Source: Rhodospirillaceae bacterium
GTDB taxonomy: Bacteria > Pseudomonadota > Alphaproteobacteria > TMED109
Direction of reading: 5' to 3'
DNA length: 64,000 nt
Assembly: GCA_902615805.1 (NCBI GenBank)
Contig: CACMQH010000003.1
Span: forward strand, 1 to 64,000
Shown here: positions 45,620 through 55,116 of the stretch, one piece after another
Position numbering within the stretch: the stretch's first letter is position 1
Layout: each line of letters begins with the position of its first letter
Made by a program: the position numbers and the translations under genes
Notes under the pieces: model-generated
Seen by the model: only the letters and a program-made list of their open reading frames with translations
Database searches by the model: none
Told to the model about the DNA's origin: nothing

Positions 45620-47008
45620 TTACCTCTTTAAATTACTGTAAATACTTTCTAAACTACTACTATTAAAATTATTTCCCATCATCTTTTCTAAGCCACTCAT
45701 ACCATGTTTATTCATTTTTTTCATCATAATTTGCATATTTTTAAATTGTTTTAATAATCTATTAACATCTTGTATATCGACTCCCGAGCCATTTGCAATC
45801 CTTTTTTTACGGGATCCATTTATTATCTTTGGGTTTTTTTTCTCTTTTCTAGTCATAGAAGATATTATTGCGCACATTCTTAAAAAAGTTTTGTCTTCAA
45901 GATTACTGTTTTCTAATGCTTTTTTTGCTTTTCTTACCCCTGGTAACATAGATAAAATACCTTTTATGCCTCCTAGTTTTTGCATTTGATATATCTGCTT
46001 CTTAAAGTCTTCTAGATCAAAATTACCTTTTGCTAATTTGTTAGCCATAACTTCGGCTTCTTTTTCGTCAAACTCTTGTTCTGCTTTTTCGACCATACCG
46101 ACTATATCGCCCATATCAAGTATTCTTCCTGCTATTCTTTTGGCCGAAAAAACTTCAATTTGTTCTACTTTTTCTCCAACTCCCAAAAATTTAATAGGTT
46201 TACCCGTTGTGCTGGACATACTAAGTGCAACACCACCCTTAGCATCACCATCAACTCTAGTTAAAACTACACCTGTTATATCAACATATTCAGAAAATGC
46301 TTTAGCAACATTTATAGATTCTTGTCCTATCATAGCATCTGTAACTAATAAAGTTTCAGTTGGCTTAGTTAACCTAAAAATACTTCTTAACTCATTAAGT
46401 AATGCCTCATCGATATTGGTTCTTCCTGCAGTATCAAATATAACAACATCTGTCGACAAAGCCTTAGCTTGCTCCATAGTTTTTTCGATTAATTCAGAAA
46501 CCTTCCTATTTGGATTATTATCCATATAATCAACAGATATTCCCTGAGAAAGTTGATTTAACTGTTCAATAGCTGCAGGTCTAGAAATGTCTAACGAAGA
46601 TAGCAAAACTTTCTTCTTTTTAAGTTTGAGTAGATTTGCAAGCTTAGCTGCAGTTGTAGTTTTACCACTTCCCTGTAGTCCCACCATTAAGATTATACTT
46701 GGACTTTTATTAAGGAGTAAATCAAAGTCCTCATCCTTTAAATTAAAAGATAGTAATTCTACTAAAGTATCATGGACTATCTTTACAACTAAGTCACCAG
46801 GCTTAACTGATTTGAGTAACTTTTCTCCTACAGCTTTTTTCTTTACCTTTTCAACAAAGTCTTTAGCAATATTAAGAGGAACATCAGCCTCAAGCAATGC
46901 CACTCTAATTTCTCTCATTGCAGAGTTAACATCATTTTCAGTTAATACTCCCCTGCTTAATAGTCCATCAAATGTTTTTAAAACTCTATCTGAAAAATTG
47001 CTAAACAT
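45620..47008 (-). CDS. ffh: Signal recognition particle protein Ffh
   Basis: SRP54 GTPase that binds signal peptides and the SRP RNA (ffs, at 59535-59628). The 462 residues comprise the N domain, the G domain ([15 protein letters not shown] near 109, [11 protein letters not shown] near 139, DTAGR near 192, RVDGDAKGG near 252) and the methionine-rich M domain. The RNA-binding segment is near residues 395-425 ([13 protein letters not shown]). Its partner FtsY is encoded nearby at 49141. It heads the rpsP-rimM-trmD-rplS run. Confidence 0.98.
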   Translation of the reverse strand: MFSNFSDRVLKTFDGLLSRGVLTENDVNSAMREIRVALLEADVPLNIAKDFVEKVKKKAVGEKLLKSVKPGDLVVKIVHDTLVELLSFNLKDEDFDLLLNKSPSIILMVGLQGSGKTTTAAKLANLLKLKKKKVLLSSLDISRPAAIEQLNQLSQGISVDYMDNNPNRKVSELIEKTMEQAKALSTDVVIFDTAGRTNIDEALLNELRSIFRLTKPTETLLVTDAMIGQESINVAKAFSEYVDITGVVLTRVDGDAKGGVALSMSSTTGKPIKFLGVGEKVEQIEVFSAKRIAGRILDMGDIVGMVEKAEQEFDEKEAEVMANKLAKGNFDLEDFKKQIYQMQKLGGIKGILSMLPGVRKAKKALENSNLEDKTFLRMCAIISSMTRKEKKNPKIINGSRKKRIANGSGVDIQDVNRLLKQFKNMQIMMKKMNKHGMSGLEKMMGNNFNSSSLESIYSNLKR

Positions 47009-47045
47009 TATTTATAAATTCATTTTGCATATTAAATAAAAATTC

Positions 47046-47078
47046 ATTATAGTTACGCTTTTGCTATAATAAAGTCAA
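47046..47078 (-). promoter_or_regulatory. Possible promoter elements for ffh
   Basis: On the minus strand a perfect TATAAT (47051-47046) lies about 37 bases before the ffh start. A TTGACT (47078-47073) is upstream, but the spacing of 21 bases is too long for a normal sigma70 pair, so the TATAAT may act with another upstream element. Confidence 0.3.
47062..47070 (+). promoter_or_regulatory. Extended -10 promoter for dapF-mtaB-ftsY-ispZ-lysK
   Basis: TGCTATAAT matches an extended -10 element (TGn plus a perfect TATAAT) and has no good -35. Initiation near 47077 would leave a leader of about 19 bases before the dapF ATG. It overlaps the minus-strand ffh promoter elements. Confidence 0.45.
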
Positions 47079-47095
47079 TAAAAACATATACTAAC

Positions 47096-47908
47096 ATGAA
47101 AACACCTTTTGTAAAAATGCATGGAAACGGCAATGATTTTGTTATTATAGACAACATTAAGCAGAATTTTAAAAAAGATATAAGATTAATAAAGAAAATA
47201 ACTAATAGAAAAACAGGTATTGGATGTGATCAACTCATTTTAATTGAAAAAAGTGATGAATATGATGCTTTCATGAGAATTTATAACAATGATGGCTCTG
47301 AAGCAGAAATGTGTGGGAATGCAGCTAGATGTGTTGCTTCATTGCTGATGGCAGGCACTAAAAAAACAGAAATATGCTTAGAGACAAACTCAACCTTATT
47401 AAATGCAAGCTTAGAAAAAAATAATGAAATTTCTGTAAAGATGTCAATACCTAAACAAAGTTTAAAAAATATTATTAAAAATAATTATAAAAAAACCATT
47501 AATCTTGAGGAAATTGACCCCCTCTTGAAAGAAGGTCATGTCATTAATATGGGAAACCCTCATATAGTATTCTTTACAGAATCTTTAGATCTTATAAATC
47601 TAGATAAAGTTGGCAAAAGCATTGAAACACATGAGGCATTTATTAAAGGAGTTAATGTCGAAATTGTAGAGATTTTAACACCAACATCTTTAAAGTTAAA
47701 GTTTTGGGAGAGAGGAGCTGGGAAAACTCTATCATGTGGGTCAGGTATTTTAGCTGCAAGTTATGCAAGCTTTATTAATAAAAAATGTTCTAACTCTATA
47801 AAAATATCTCTACCAATTGGTTCAGTAAAAGTTAATATAAAAGAAAATGAATTAGAAATAATTGGTGTAGCTGAGGTGTCATATTTAGGAGAATATAATT
47901 TTGCATAA
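47096..47908 (+). CDS. dapF: Diaminopimelate epimerase
   Basis: Converts LL- to meso-diaminopimelate for lysine and peptidoglycan. The 270 residues include FVKMHGNGNDFVII near the start. The two catalytic cysteines are in AEMCGNAARCVA (near residue 70; the first Cys acts) and TLSCGSGILAAS (near 212), where the usual CGTGA is CGSGI. Its 3' end overlaps mtaB by 8 bases. Confidence 0.95.
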   Translation: MKTPFVKMHGNGNDFVIIDNIKQNFKKDIRLIKKITNRKTGIGCDQLILIEKSDEYDAFMRIYNNDGSEAEMCGNAARCVASLLMAGTKKTEICLETNSTLLNASLEKNNEISVKMSIPKQSLKNIIKNNYKKTINLEEIDPLLKEGHVINMGNPHIVFFTESLDLINLDKVGKSIETHEAFIKGVNVEIVEILTPTSLKLKFWERGAGKTLSCGSGILAASYASFINKKCSNSIKISLPIGSVKVNIKENELEIIGVAEVSYLGEYNFA

Positions 47909-49139
47909 GTTCAATAATGTTATTACCATGGGTTGCAGATTAAATTCTTGGGAAAGTAATAAAATAAATAGTTTTATCAGAGATGATAAAAAAAAAGATA
48001 TTATGATTTTTAACTCTTGTTGTGTAACTAATGATGCTGTCAAAAGTTTAAAAAAAAATATTAAATTATTTCATAAAAGTAACCCTGGTGTAAAAATAGT
48101 AGTCACAGGATGTGCAGCAGAAAGTGAAAAGCACAATTTAGAAAATATGAAAGAAGTAAGTTACATTGTAAGAAATAAAGATAAATTGATAAAAAAAAAT
48201 TGGGAAAATCTGCAAGACAATATTAGTATTAAAAATAAAATAAACTTAGAATTCAAAAATTTGTATAGGGAAAATCCCTCAAATTCTAACATAAGAAAAT
48301 TTGTAAAAATTCAAAATGGTTGCGACCATTCTTGTACATTTTGTATAATTCCTTCTTGTAGAGGTAAAAGTATTAGTGAAAGCGTTAAAAACATTAATAA
48401 TGAAATATCTTTTTATCTTGATAAAGGTGTAAAGGAGATAATATTAACAGGTGTTGACCTAACCTCTTGGCAATCAGTTGACAACAAACATTTCGGTTTA
48501 GGTTATTTGCTAGAAAAAATATTTGAAAAAAACATTAGTTCTTTTCGTTTAAGGCTATCTTCTATTGACGCAGCTGAACTTGATAATAAAATATTCAAAC
48601 TAATTAAAAATGAACCCAGATTAATGCCTCATTTTCATTTTAGTCTTCAGTCTTTAGATGATATGATTTTAAAAAGAATGAAAAGAAGACATAATGTAAA
48701 ACAAATTATAGAACTGTTAAATGAAATTAGGAATATTTCTGACAATGTAACTTTTGGAGCAGATTTTATATGCGGATTTCCTACTGAAACAGAAGAAATG
48801 TTTATGAATACATATACATTAGTAAAAAAATTACAAATAACTCACCTTCATGTTTTTCCATATTCAGCAAAAGCCGGAACGCCTGCATCAAAAATGCCGC
48901 AAGTTTTTTTAGAAGAAAGAAGAAAAAGAGCTAAAGCACTGAGAGAACTAGGAAATCAAAATTATTTAAATAACTTACAAAAACAAACTTTTAGACCACA
49001 AAAAGTTTTAGTAGAAACTAATGATGGAATAGGTAAAACAGAAAATAATTTTAGAATGAAAATACCTAGTGCTAAAAAAGGAGATATTGTTTCTATTAAA
49101 CCTAATGACATTAAAGATAATTATCTGATCGTAAATTAA
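47901..49139 (+). CDS. mtaB: tRNA t6A37 methylthiotransferase MtaB
   Basis: Radical-SAM enzyme that converts t6A37 to ms2t6A37 in tRNA. The 412 residues have the N-terminal UPF0004 domain with cysteines in TMGCRLN, NSCCVTN and VTGCAA. The radical-SAM cluster motif is CDHSCTFCIIPSCRG near residue 137, and a TRAM-like end follows. The start is a TTG inside the dapF end; no better in-frame start precedes the conserved MGCRLN motif. RimO and MiaB are the paralogues; dapF-mtaB-ftsY order favours MtaB. Confidence 0.9.
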   Translation: MHKFNNVITMGCRLNSWESNKINSFIRDDKKKDIMIFNSCCVTNDAVKSLKKNIKLFHKSNPGVKIVVTGCAAESEKHNLENMKEVSYIVRNKDKLIKKNWENLQDNISIKNKINLEFKNLYRENPSNSNIRKFVKIQNGCDHSCTFCIIPSCRGKSISESVKNINNEISFYLDKGVKEIILTGVDLTSWQSVDNKHFGLGYLLEKIFEKNISSFRLRLSSIDAAELDNKIFKLIKNEPRLMPHFHFSLQSLDDMILKRMKRRHNVKQIIELLNEIRNISDNVTFGADFICGFPTETEEMFMNTYTLVKKLQITHLHVFPYSAKAGTPASKMPQVFLEERRKRAKALRELGNQNYLNNLQKQTFRPQKVLVETNDGIGKTENNFRMKIPSAKKGDIVSIKPNDIKDNYLIVN

Positions 49140-49140
49140 G

Positions 49141-50304
49141 ATGAAAAAATGGTTTAAAAAAATTGGTCAATCTTTTTTAAGAAAAGATGAAACAAAAGAC
49201 AAAGAAGCTATTCCTCCTACTGTTGAACAAGTAGAAACAAAAGACAAAGAAGCTATCCCTCCTGCTGTTGAACAAGTAGAAACAAAAGACAAAGAAGCTA
49301 TTCCTCCTGCTGTTGAACAAGTAGAAACAAAAGACAAAGAAGCTATTCCTCCTACTGTTGAACAAGAAGACACAATAAAAATACAAAAAAATAAAAAAAG
49401 TTGGTTTAATAAATTAGGTGATAACTTTAAAAAAACTTCTTCAAGTATTAGAAAAGCTATTTTTGTTAAAAGACTTGATGAAAAAAGCTTAGAAGAAATT
49501 GAAGAAGCTTTTTTAATGTCTGATTTAGGCGTAAATAATACAAATTTATTGATTGATGAATTAAAAAATAAAAAAATTAATACCAATAATAATACACAAG
49601 AAAATGTAGCAGAATTTTTAGAGAAGCAATTTTCTAATATCAATCACGAGTTGAATTTAAAACCAAATAAAGAGTTAAGAGTAATACTTGTTTTTGGAGT
49701 AAATGGATCAGGAAAAACAACAACAATAGCCAAATTAGCAAAAAAAGGAAAAGATAGGAATCTTAAAGTGTTACTAGCTGCCGCGGATACCTTTAGGGCA
49801 GCAGCTAAGGAACAAATTGAGAAATGGGCAAATATCATACAGATAGAAGTTTTATCTGGTAATATCGGAGAAGACCCATCATCAGTAGTATTTAAAGCAC
49901 ATAGAAAAGCAATAGATGAAAAATTTGATTTACTCATTATAGACACTGCTGGAAGATTACATAACAAGGTTGAATTAATGGAAGAATTAAAAAAAATGAC
50001 GAGGATTATTCAAAAAAATGATGAAGAAGCTCCGCATAATAAAATTTTGGTCTTAGACTCTACAATTGGACAAAATACATATAATCAGATAGATTCTTTT
50101 CATCAAAATATTGGTTTAACTGGAGTGATAATGACAAAGCTTGATGGTTCAGCTAAAGGTGGCTCTTTGATAGGAATAACAAGAAAATATAATTTACCAA
50201 TTCATGCTTTAGGAGTTGGTGAAAAAATTGATGATTTAATTCCATTTATACCAAAAGATTTTATTAATGCACTATTAGGTGATAATACAGGAGACAAAAA
50301 ATGA
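49141..50304 (+). CDS. ftsY: SRP receptor FtsY with repetitive acidic domain
   Basis: Membrane-associated GTPase that docks SRP. Residues 1-15 are a basic amphipathic start. Residues 17-76 consist of a four-fold 15-residue repeat (ETKDKEAIPPTVEQV-type), which forms the acidic A domain. The N domain follows from about 85, then the G domain (GVNGSGKTTTIAK near 186, DTFRAAAKEQ near 217, DTAGR near 269, TKLDGSAKGG near 331). In total 387 residues. It is one base after mtaB and overlaps ispZ by 4 bases. Confidence 0.97.
   Translation: MKKWFKKIGQSFLRKDETKDKEAIPPTVEQVETKDKEAIPPAVEQVETKDKEAIPPAVEQVETKDKEAIPPTVEQEDTIKIQKNKKSWFNKLGDNFKKTSSSIRKAIFVKRLDEKSLEEIEEAFLMSDLGVNNTNLLIDELKNKKINTNNNTQENVAEFLEKQFSNINHELNLKPNKELRVILVFGVNGSGKTTTIAKLAKKGKDRNLKVLLAAADTFRAAAKEQIEKWANIIQIEVLSGNIGEDPSSVVFKAHRKAIDEKFDLLIIDTAGRLHNKVELMEELKKMTRIIQKNDEEAPHNKILVLDSTIGQNTYNQIDSFHQNIGLTGVIMTKLDGSAKGGSLIGITRKYNLPIHALGVGEKIDDLIPFIPKDFINALLGDNTGDKK
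49189..49368 (+). repeat. 45-bp tandem repeat, four copies, inside ftsY
   Basis: Units are 49189-49233, 49234-49278, 49279-49323 and 49324-49368. They are nearly identical in DNA, including silent positions, and differ mainly at ATT/ATC and ACT/GCT codons. The last codon of the last unit also differs (GAA for GTA). The 45-base length keeps the reading frame, so copy number can change without disrupting FtsY. Confidence 0.93.
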
Positions 50305-50888
50305 AGGCTTACATAAAATTATTTTGTGAAGTAATTCCTTTGATAGTTTTTTTTCTAGTTAATTCATATGACAAAGTAATTCTAAAAGAAATACCACTTG
50401 AAGGTATATTCCAAGCCACATTTTATTTTATTATTGTTTCCATAGTAGTAATACCTATTGCATGGTATATAGACAGAAAAATACCTTGGATGCCAATTGT
50501 GACAGGAGCTTTTCTTATTGTATTTGGTAGTTTGACTATTTTTTTAAAAGACGATTTTTTTATTAAATTTAAACCTACATTAATTAACTTAATTTTTGCT
50601 TCAATTCTTCTAATTGGACTAAAGTTCAATAAACTATTTTTAAGAATGGCAATGAGCAAAGCTTTCGTCCTGCAAGATAGAACGTGGAAGAAACTGACCA
50701 TAAGGTGGTCAAGTTTTTTTATTTTTCTTGCTCTTTTAAACGAAATAGTTTGGCGCACACAGTCAACTGAGTTTTGGGTAAGTTTTAAAGTTTTTGGAAT
50801 TTTACCAATAACATTAATTTTTGCAGTTTTGCAACTTCCTTTAATAACCAAAGACTCAAAAATAAAAAAAAATAAGTTTAATGAATAA
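50301..50888 (+). CDS. ispZ: Inner-membrane septation/intracellular spread protein A (YciB/IspZ)
   Basis: Multi-spanning inner-membrane protein of 195 residues with about five hydrophobic helices. The start has KLFCEVIPLIVFFLVN, and the conserved TWKKLTIRWSSFFIFLALLNEIVWR region (about residues 128-152) includes the family's W-x-x-L-x-x-R-W and N-E-x-x-W-R motifs. YciB links to envelope synthesis and division in E. coli; its molecular activity is unknown. It overlaps ftsY by 4 bases, as is usual in alphaproteobacteria. Confidence 0.9.
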   Translation: MKAYIKLFCEVIPLIVFFLVNSYDKVILKEIPLEGIFQATFYFIIVSIVVIPIAWYIDRKIPWMPIVTGAFLIVFGSLTIFLKDDFFIKFKPTLINLIFASILLIGLKFNKLFLRMAMSKAFVLQDRTWKKLTIRWSSFFIFLALLNEIVWRTQSTEFWVSFKVFGILPITLIFAVLQLPLITKDSKIKKNKFNE

Positions 50889-52437
50889 TATTGATTATAA
50901 AAAAATTAAAGCTTGGCCCTTTCAAGAAGCAATAAAACTTAAAAATAAAGTTTCTAAAATACCAAATAAAAAAGTGGTTACCTTAGAAACAGGGTATGGT
51001 CCTTCTGGTGACCCACATATTGGTACTTTTGCAGAAGTGCTTAGAACAAATATGGTGCTTAACTGCTTAAAAGAAATCTCTGACTTTTCAACAAATTTAA
51101 TAACTTTCTCCGATGATCTAGATGCATTAAGAAAAGTTCCTGAAGATTATCCTTACCCAGAAAAATTAGAAAACTATATTGAAAGCCCTCTGAGTATGAT
51201 ACCAGACTTTACTGGAAAGTATGAAAGCTATGCAGATAGAAATAACAATCTTTTAAAGTCATTCTTAAATAAATTTAAATTTGATTATAGTTTTATTTCT
51301 TCTACAGATTATTATAAAAATGGAAAATTTGATAAGCAGCTTTTAAAAATCTTAGAAAATTATGAAAGTATTATTAATATTATTTTACCTACTTTAAGAA
51401 AAGAAAGAAGAGAAAGCTACTCGCCATTTTTACCAATCTGCAAAAAAACTAAAAAAGTCTTACAAGTTCCTATAAAGGTGATTGATAAAAAAAATGGTGT
51501 AATTGCTTATAAAGAAAACAATCAGTATAAGGAAACTTTAGTAACAGGAGGTAACTGTAAATTACAGTGGAAAGTGGATTGGGCAATGCGCTGGTCAGCC
51601 TTAAATATAGATTATGAAATGAATGGAAAAGATTTAATTCCGTCATTTGAGCTATCGAGTCAAATTGCAAATTTTATAGAAAAAAATATTCCATCTAATA
51701 TGACTTATGAGCTTTTTTTAGATGATAAGGGTGAGAAGATATCCAAATCAAAAGGTAATGGATTGAGTATCGATGAATGGCTAAATTATGGTTCATCAGA
51801 AAGTCTATCTTTATTTATGTATAATAACCCTAGAAGAGCAAAAAGACTGCACTTTGATTGTATTCCCAAAAGTATGGATGAATATAGAAAATTATTTAAT
51901 AATATGCAAAGTCAAGATTCTATTAAAAAATTGGACAACCCTTTATGGCATATTCACCAAAAAAAAATTCCATCTACAACCTATCCTATTGATTTTACCA
52001 ATCTTTTAAATTTAGTAACAGCCTTAAACACAACTAATAATAAAACTATTAAAGACTTTGTTAGAATCTATCTAAAAGAAAAACTGAGTGTTCTAGATGA
52101 ACAAGAATTAGATAAAATTATCTTATTAGCAATTAAATATTATAAAAAATTTATATTACCTCATATAAAAAAAAGAAAGCCTAACATAGAGGAAAAAAAA
52201 GCAATAGAAAAACTCTTACAGGAAATCAAAAAGTTGGAAGATGAAGTTAGTTCAGAAGATTATCAAAATATTGTTTATAAGGTAGGAAAAGAAGTTTTTC
52301 CTAATGACCTAAGACAATGGTTTATATCATTATATCAAATATTATTTGGCTCAGACAGCGGACCAAGATTAGGCTCTTTTTTTAACGTGTATGGAAGAAA
52401 AAATGTGCTGTTTCTTTTAGAAGAAGCAATTAAATAA
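50881..52437 (+). CDS. lysK: Lysyl-tRNA synthetase, class I
   Basis: Class I LysRS, the archaeal-type enzyme that replaces class II LysS in most alphaproteobacteria. The 518 residues show the HIGH-like PSGDPHIGTF near residue 42 and the KMSKS-like KISKSKGNG near 285, with a helical anticodon-binding part after residue 350. It starts inside the ispZ end and is last in the dapF run. Confidence 0.95.
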   Translation: MNNIDYKKIKAWPFQEAIKLKNKVSKIPNKKVVTLETGYGPSGDPHIGTFAEVLRTNMVLNCLKEISDFSTNLITFSDDLDALRKVPEDYPYPEKLENYIESPLSMIPDFTGKYESYADRNNNLLKSFLNKFKFDYSFISSTDYYKNGKFDKQLLKILENYESIINIILPTLRKERRESYSPFLPICKKTKKVLQVPIKVIDKKNGVIAYKENNQYKETLVTGGNCKLQWKVDWAMRWSALNIDYEMNGKDLIPSFELSSQIANFIEKNIPSNMTYELFLDDKGEKISKSKGNGLSIDEWLNYGSSESLSLFMYNNPRRAKRLHFDCIPKSMDEYRKLFNNMQSQDSIKKLDNPLWHIHQKKIPSTTYPIDFTNLLNLVTALNTTNNKTIKDFVRIYLKEKLSVLDEQELDKIILLAIKYYKKFILPHIKKRKPNIEEKKAIEKLLQEIKKLEDEVSSEDYQNIVYKVGKEVFPNDLRQWFISLYQILFGSDSGPRLGSFFNVYGRKNVLFLLEEAIK

Positions 52438-52440
52438 AAG

Positions 52441-53019
52441 TTACATTATCACAAATTTTTTAAAAGCTTTTTTATGTAATTGAAAAGTTATCTTTTCATC
52501 TATTAATTTTATTAATTTATTAACGTTATAGAGTATAACTTTGTTTCTTTGAGCTATTGAATATTTATTTAATAATTCAAAGTCTAAACTTGAAGTAATT
52601 TTTAATGTTTTCATTAAACTATCATTAGCATTAATAGATAAATCAAAATTTAAAGAAATTTTATAGACTTCTTTCCCCTGGTGAATAATTGAAAGTATTG
52701 ATTTTTTATTTTTTATTTTTTCTGTCACACTTGTATCAATTTTTAGTAGATTCAAAAAAGCTTTATTTTCAATACCTTCTATAGAAAACTTTTTCCAGGC
52801 CCAAGCTTCTAATTTATTTAATACTTTTTTATTTATCTCATTCTGTAAAAAGCTTTCTGATGTTGTAATATCTAAACTATCTGTATTAATTTCAAAACTT
52901 TTAACATTGAGTTTAATTTTTTTTATATCTTCTACATCTAAATTATGTTCATTAGTATATTGATAAGTACATCCACCTAATAATAATAAAAACTTTAATA
53001 AGATAAAAAGTTTTAACAT
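52441..53019 (-). CDS. Putative lipoprotein of unknown function
   Basis: I do not recognise this protein. From the ATG at 53019 (one base overlap with the argF stop) it has 192 residues; the frame can be extended to 53040 but that adds residues before the signal. A hydrophobic lipoprotein signal ends in a lipobox LLLGGC near residue 16, so it is probably an outer- or inner-membrane lipoprotein. The rest alternates charged and hydrophobic residues, with no motif I can name. hslO often follows argF in related bacteria but this is not HslO. An LPS-assembly or transport role is only a guess. Confidence 0.75.
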   Translation of the reverse strand: MLKLFILLKFLLLLGGCTYQYTNEHNLDVEDIKKIKLNVKSFEINTDSLDITTSESFLQNEINKKVLNKLEAWAWKKFSIEGIENKAFLNLLKIDTSVTEKIKNKKSILSIIHQGKEVYKISLNFDLSINANDSLMKTLKITSSLDFELLNKYSIAQRNKVILYNVNKLIKLIDEKITFQLHKKAFKKFVIM

Positions 53020-53942
53020 TATATTTTTTTTAAACACCATTCTAGTATGGCCTTTTGAACGTGTAATCTATTTTCTGCTTCATCCCATACTATAGAAATT
53101 TTTTTATTATCAATTACTTCTTTAGTGACTTCCTTTCCTCTTTTAGCTGGAAGGCAATGCATAAAAGCAACTTTTGGGTTTGCTCCTATTATATTTTTTT
53201 CATTTACTTGGTATCTTTTAAAATATTGCTCACTAATAATACTTTTTTTGCTTCCCATAGAAAACCAAGTGTCAGTAATGATACAATTACTATTATGTAT
53301 AGCTTGCTTAACATTTTGTGTAAAAGTAATATTTTTTTTACCATAAGAAATTTTTTTTAATTCTTTGCTAGGTCTAATCTGTTTTGGATGTGCAATGTAT
53401 AAATCAAAATCAAAAATAATAGCTGCCTCAACCCAAGAGAACAGAACATTATTTAAGTCACCCATCCAAGTTATTTTTTTCTTAAAAATTGTTTCTCTAT
53501 TTTCTTCAAATGTCATAATGTCTGCCATCACTTGGCAGGGATGCGATATATTACTTAGACCATTAATAATAGGAGCTTTAGCATACTTATGATATTCTAA
53601 TAATTTATTGTGATTAGTTGTCCTGATCATAAAAATTTGACAATACCTATCTAAAACCCTAGCTGTATCAGATACTGTCTCACCTCTAGCCAAATGCGTC
53701 TTGCTTTCATCTAAAATAATTGCGTGCCCTCCTAATTCCTTGATTGCAATCTCAAATGAAACTCTAGTTCTAGTAGAAGGCTTTTCAAATATCATAGCTA
53801 AATTAACTTTTGCAAGGCTATTTTTAAAAGCCGTACCTTTAGCCCTTAGTTTTTTTAATTGCCTTGCTCGCTTTAGTATCTTATTAAGTTCTTCTTTTCT
53901 AATATCAGATAAATTTATAAAATTTCTTTTATTTGAGGTCAT
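53019..53942 (-). CDS. argF: Ornithine carbamoyltransferase
   Basis: Makes citrulline from ornithine and carbamoyl phosphate. The 307 residues include the carbamoyl-phosphate loop EKPSTRTRVSFE near residue 53, HPCQVMADIMTF near 136, DTWFSMGSK near 228 (the D-x-W-x-S-M motif) and the HCLPAKRG loop near 268. It overlaps argD by 14 bases, so the pair is co-transcribed. Confidence 0.97.
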   Translation of the reverse strand: MTSNKRNFINLSDIRKEELNKILKRARQLKKLRAKGTAFKNSLAKVNLAMIFEKPSTRTRVSFEIAIKELGGHAIILDESKTHLARGETVSDTARVLDRYCQIFMIRTTNHNKLLEYHKYAKAPIINGLSNISHPCQVMADIMTFEENRETIFKKKITWMGDLNNVLFSWVEAAIIFDFDLYIAHPKQIRPSKELKKISYGKKNITFTQNVKQAIHNSNCIITDTWFSMGSKKSIISEQYFKRYQVNEKNIIGANPKVAFMHCLPAKRGKEVTKEVIDNKKISIVWDEAENRLHVQKAILEWCLKKI

Positions 53943-55107
53943 TTACTGCCTCATTTATAATATCTATGGCTTTTTGAGCTTCTTTCATTGTTATATTTAA
54001 TGGAGGTAAAAGTCTAATTACGTTATTAGACGCTGGGACTACTAATAAGCCTTTTTCTCTTAAAATTTTTGCTAAATCTGAATTAGGCACACTGCACTTA
54101 ATACCAAGCATTAACCCTTTACCAAAAACCTCGGTTATAACAGAAGTATTATTTGATATAATTTTGATAATTTTTTTTTCCAAAAAAGCTCCTAAGTTTA
54201 AAACATTGTTTAGTAACTTTTTTTTAGAAATTTCTTTCATTACAGCTAAACTAACGGCACACGCAAGTTGATTGCCTCCAAAAGTTGATCCATGACTTCC
54301 AGGAGTAATGCATTTAGCTATTTTATTTTTTAATAATATGGCTCCTATGGGAAAACCTCCTCCTAAACCTTTAGCTAATCCAATCATATCAGGTTTTACA
54401 TTCCACCATTCATAAGCAAAAACTTTACCAGTTCTTCCTATGCCACATTGAACCTCATCCAATATCATTAAAATATTATTTTGATTGCATATTTTTCTAA
54501 TTTGTTTTAGATAGTTTTTTGGACAAACATTTATACCTCCCTCTCCCTGAATAGGTTCAAAAAATATTGCAGCTGTATTGGTATTAATTTTTTTTTTTAA
54601 GTATTCAATGTCTCCTAGTGGCACTCTAATAAAGCCACAAGAACAGTCTTCTTTTGCAAGAAAACCTTCTTTATGGAAAGAATTTGATCCAGCCTGTACA
54701 CCTGTTATAGTTCTACCATGAAAAGCATTATCTAAAACTATGATATCTTTTTTAAGAAAGTCTCCTTTTATATGATGATATTTTCTAGCTAGCTTAATTA
54801 ATCCTTCAGTAGCTTCAGCACCAGAGTTACAGAAAAATACTTTGTCAGCAAATGATTTATTACATAATTCCTGAGCCAATCTTTCTTGTTCCTTGATATT
54901 GTAGAGATTTGATGTATGCCATAATTTTTCAGATTGAGATTTAAGAGCCTTTAATAAAATAGGATTAGAATGACCTAAACAACTAACTGCTATACCAGAA
55001 GCAAAATCTAAATATCTTTTTTTATCATCAGTAAATAACCATACGCCTTTGCCGTGAGTAAAAGATATATTAATTCTTGAATAAGTTGATAATAAATAAT
55101 TAGACAT
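53929..55107 (-). CDS. argD: Acetylornithine aminotransferase
   Basis: PLP enzyme that forms N-acetylornithine from the semialdehyde. It may also act on succinyl-diaminopimelate, as in other ArgD/DapC proteins. The 392 residues include FCNSGAEATEGLIKLAR near residue 94, FHGRTITGVQAGS near 128, LDEVQCGIGRTGK near 216 and the PLP lysine in GLAKGLGGGFPIGA near 247. argD-argF is the normal alphaproteobacterial pair. Confidence 0.96.
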   Translation of the reverse strand: MSNYLLSTYSRINISFTHGKGVWLFTDDKKRYLDFASGIAVSCLGHSNPILLKALKSQSEKLWHTSNLYNIKEQERLAQELCNKSFADKVFFCNSGAEATEGLIKLARKYHHIKGDFLKKDIIVLDNAFHGRTITGVQAGSNSFHKEGFLAKEDCSCGFIRVPLGDIEYLKKKINTNTAAIFFEPIQGEGGINVCPKNYLKQIRKICNQNNILMILDEVQCGIGRTGKVFAYEWWNVKPDMIGLAKGLGGGFPIGAILLKNKIAKCITPGSHGSTFGGNQLACAVSLAVMKEISKKKLLNNVLNLGAFLEKKIIKIISNNTSVITEVFGKGLMLGIKCSVPNSDLAKILREKGLLVVPASNNVIRLLPPLNITMKEAQKAIDIINEAVNDLK

Positions 55108-55116
55108 AGCTAAAAA

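Noticed and set aside
46038-46529. A 163-codon plus-strand frame
   Set aside because: It is antisense to the Ffh GTPase domain and has no motif of its own.
49189-49368. A possible CRISPR-like array
   Set aside because: The four units are directly adjacent without spacers and are in-frame coding repeats of ftsY.
49167-49643. A repetitive 158-codon open frame on the minus strand
   Set aside because: Its repeats are only the complement of the ftsY 45-bp units, and the sense frame is clearly FtsY.
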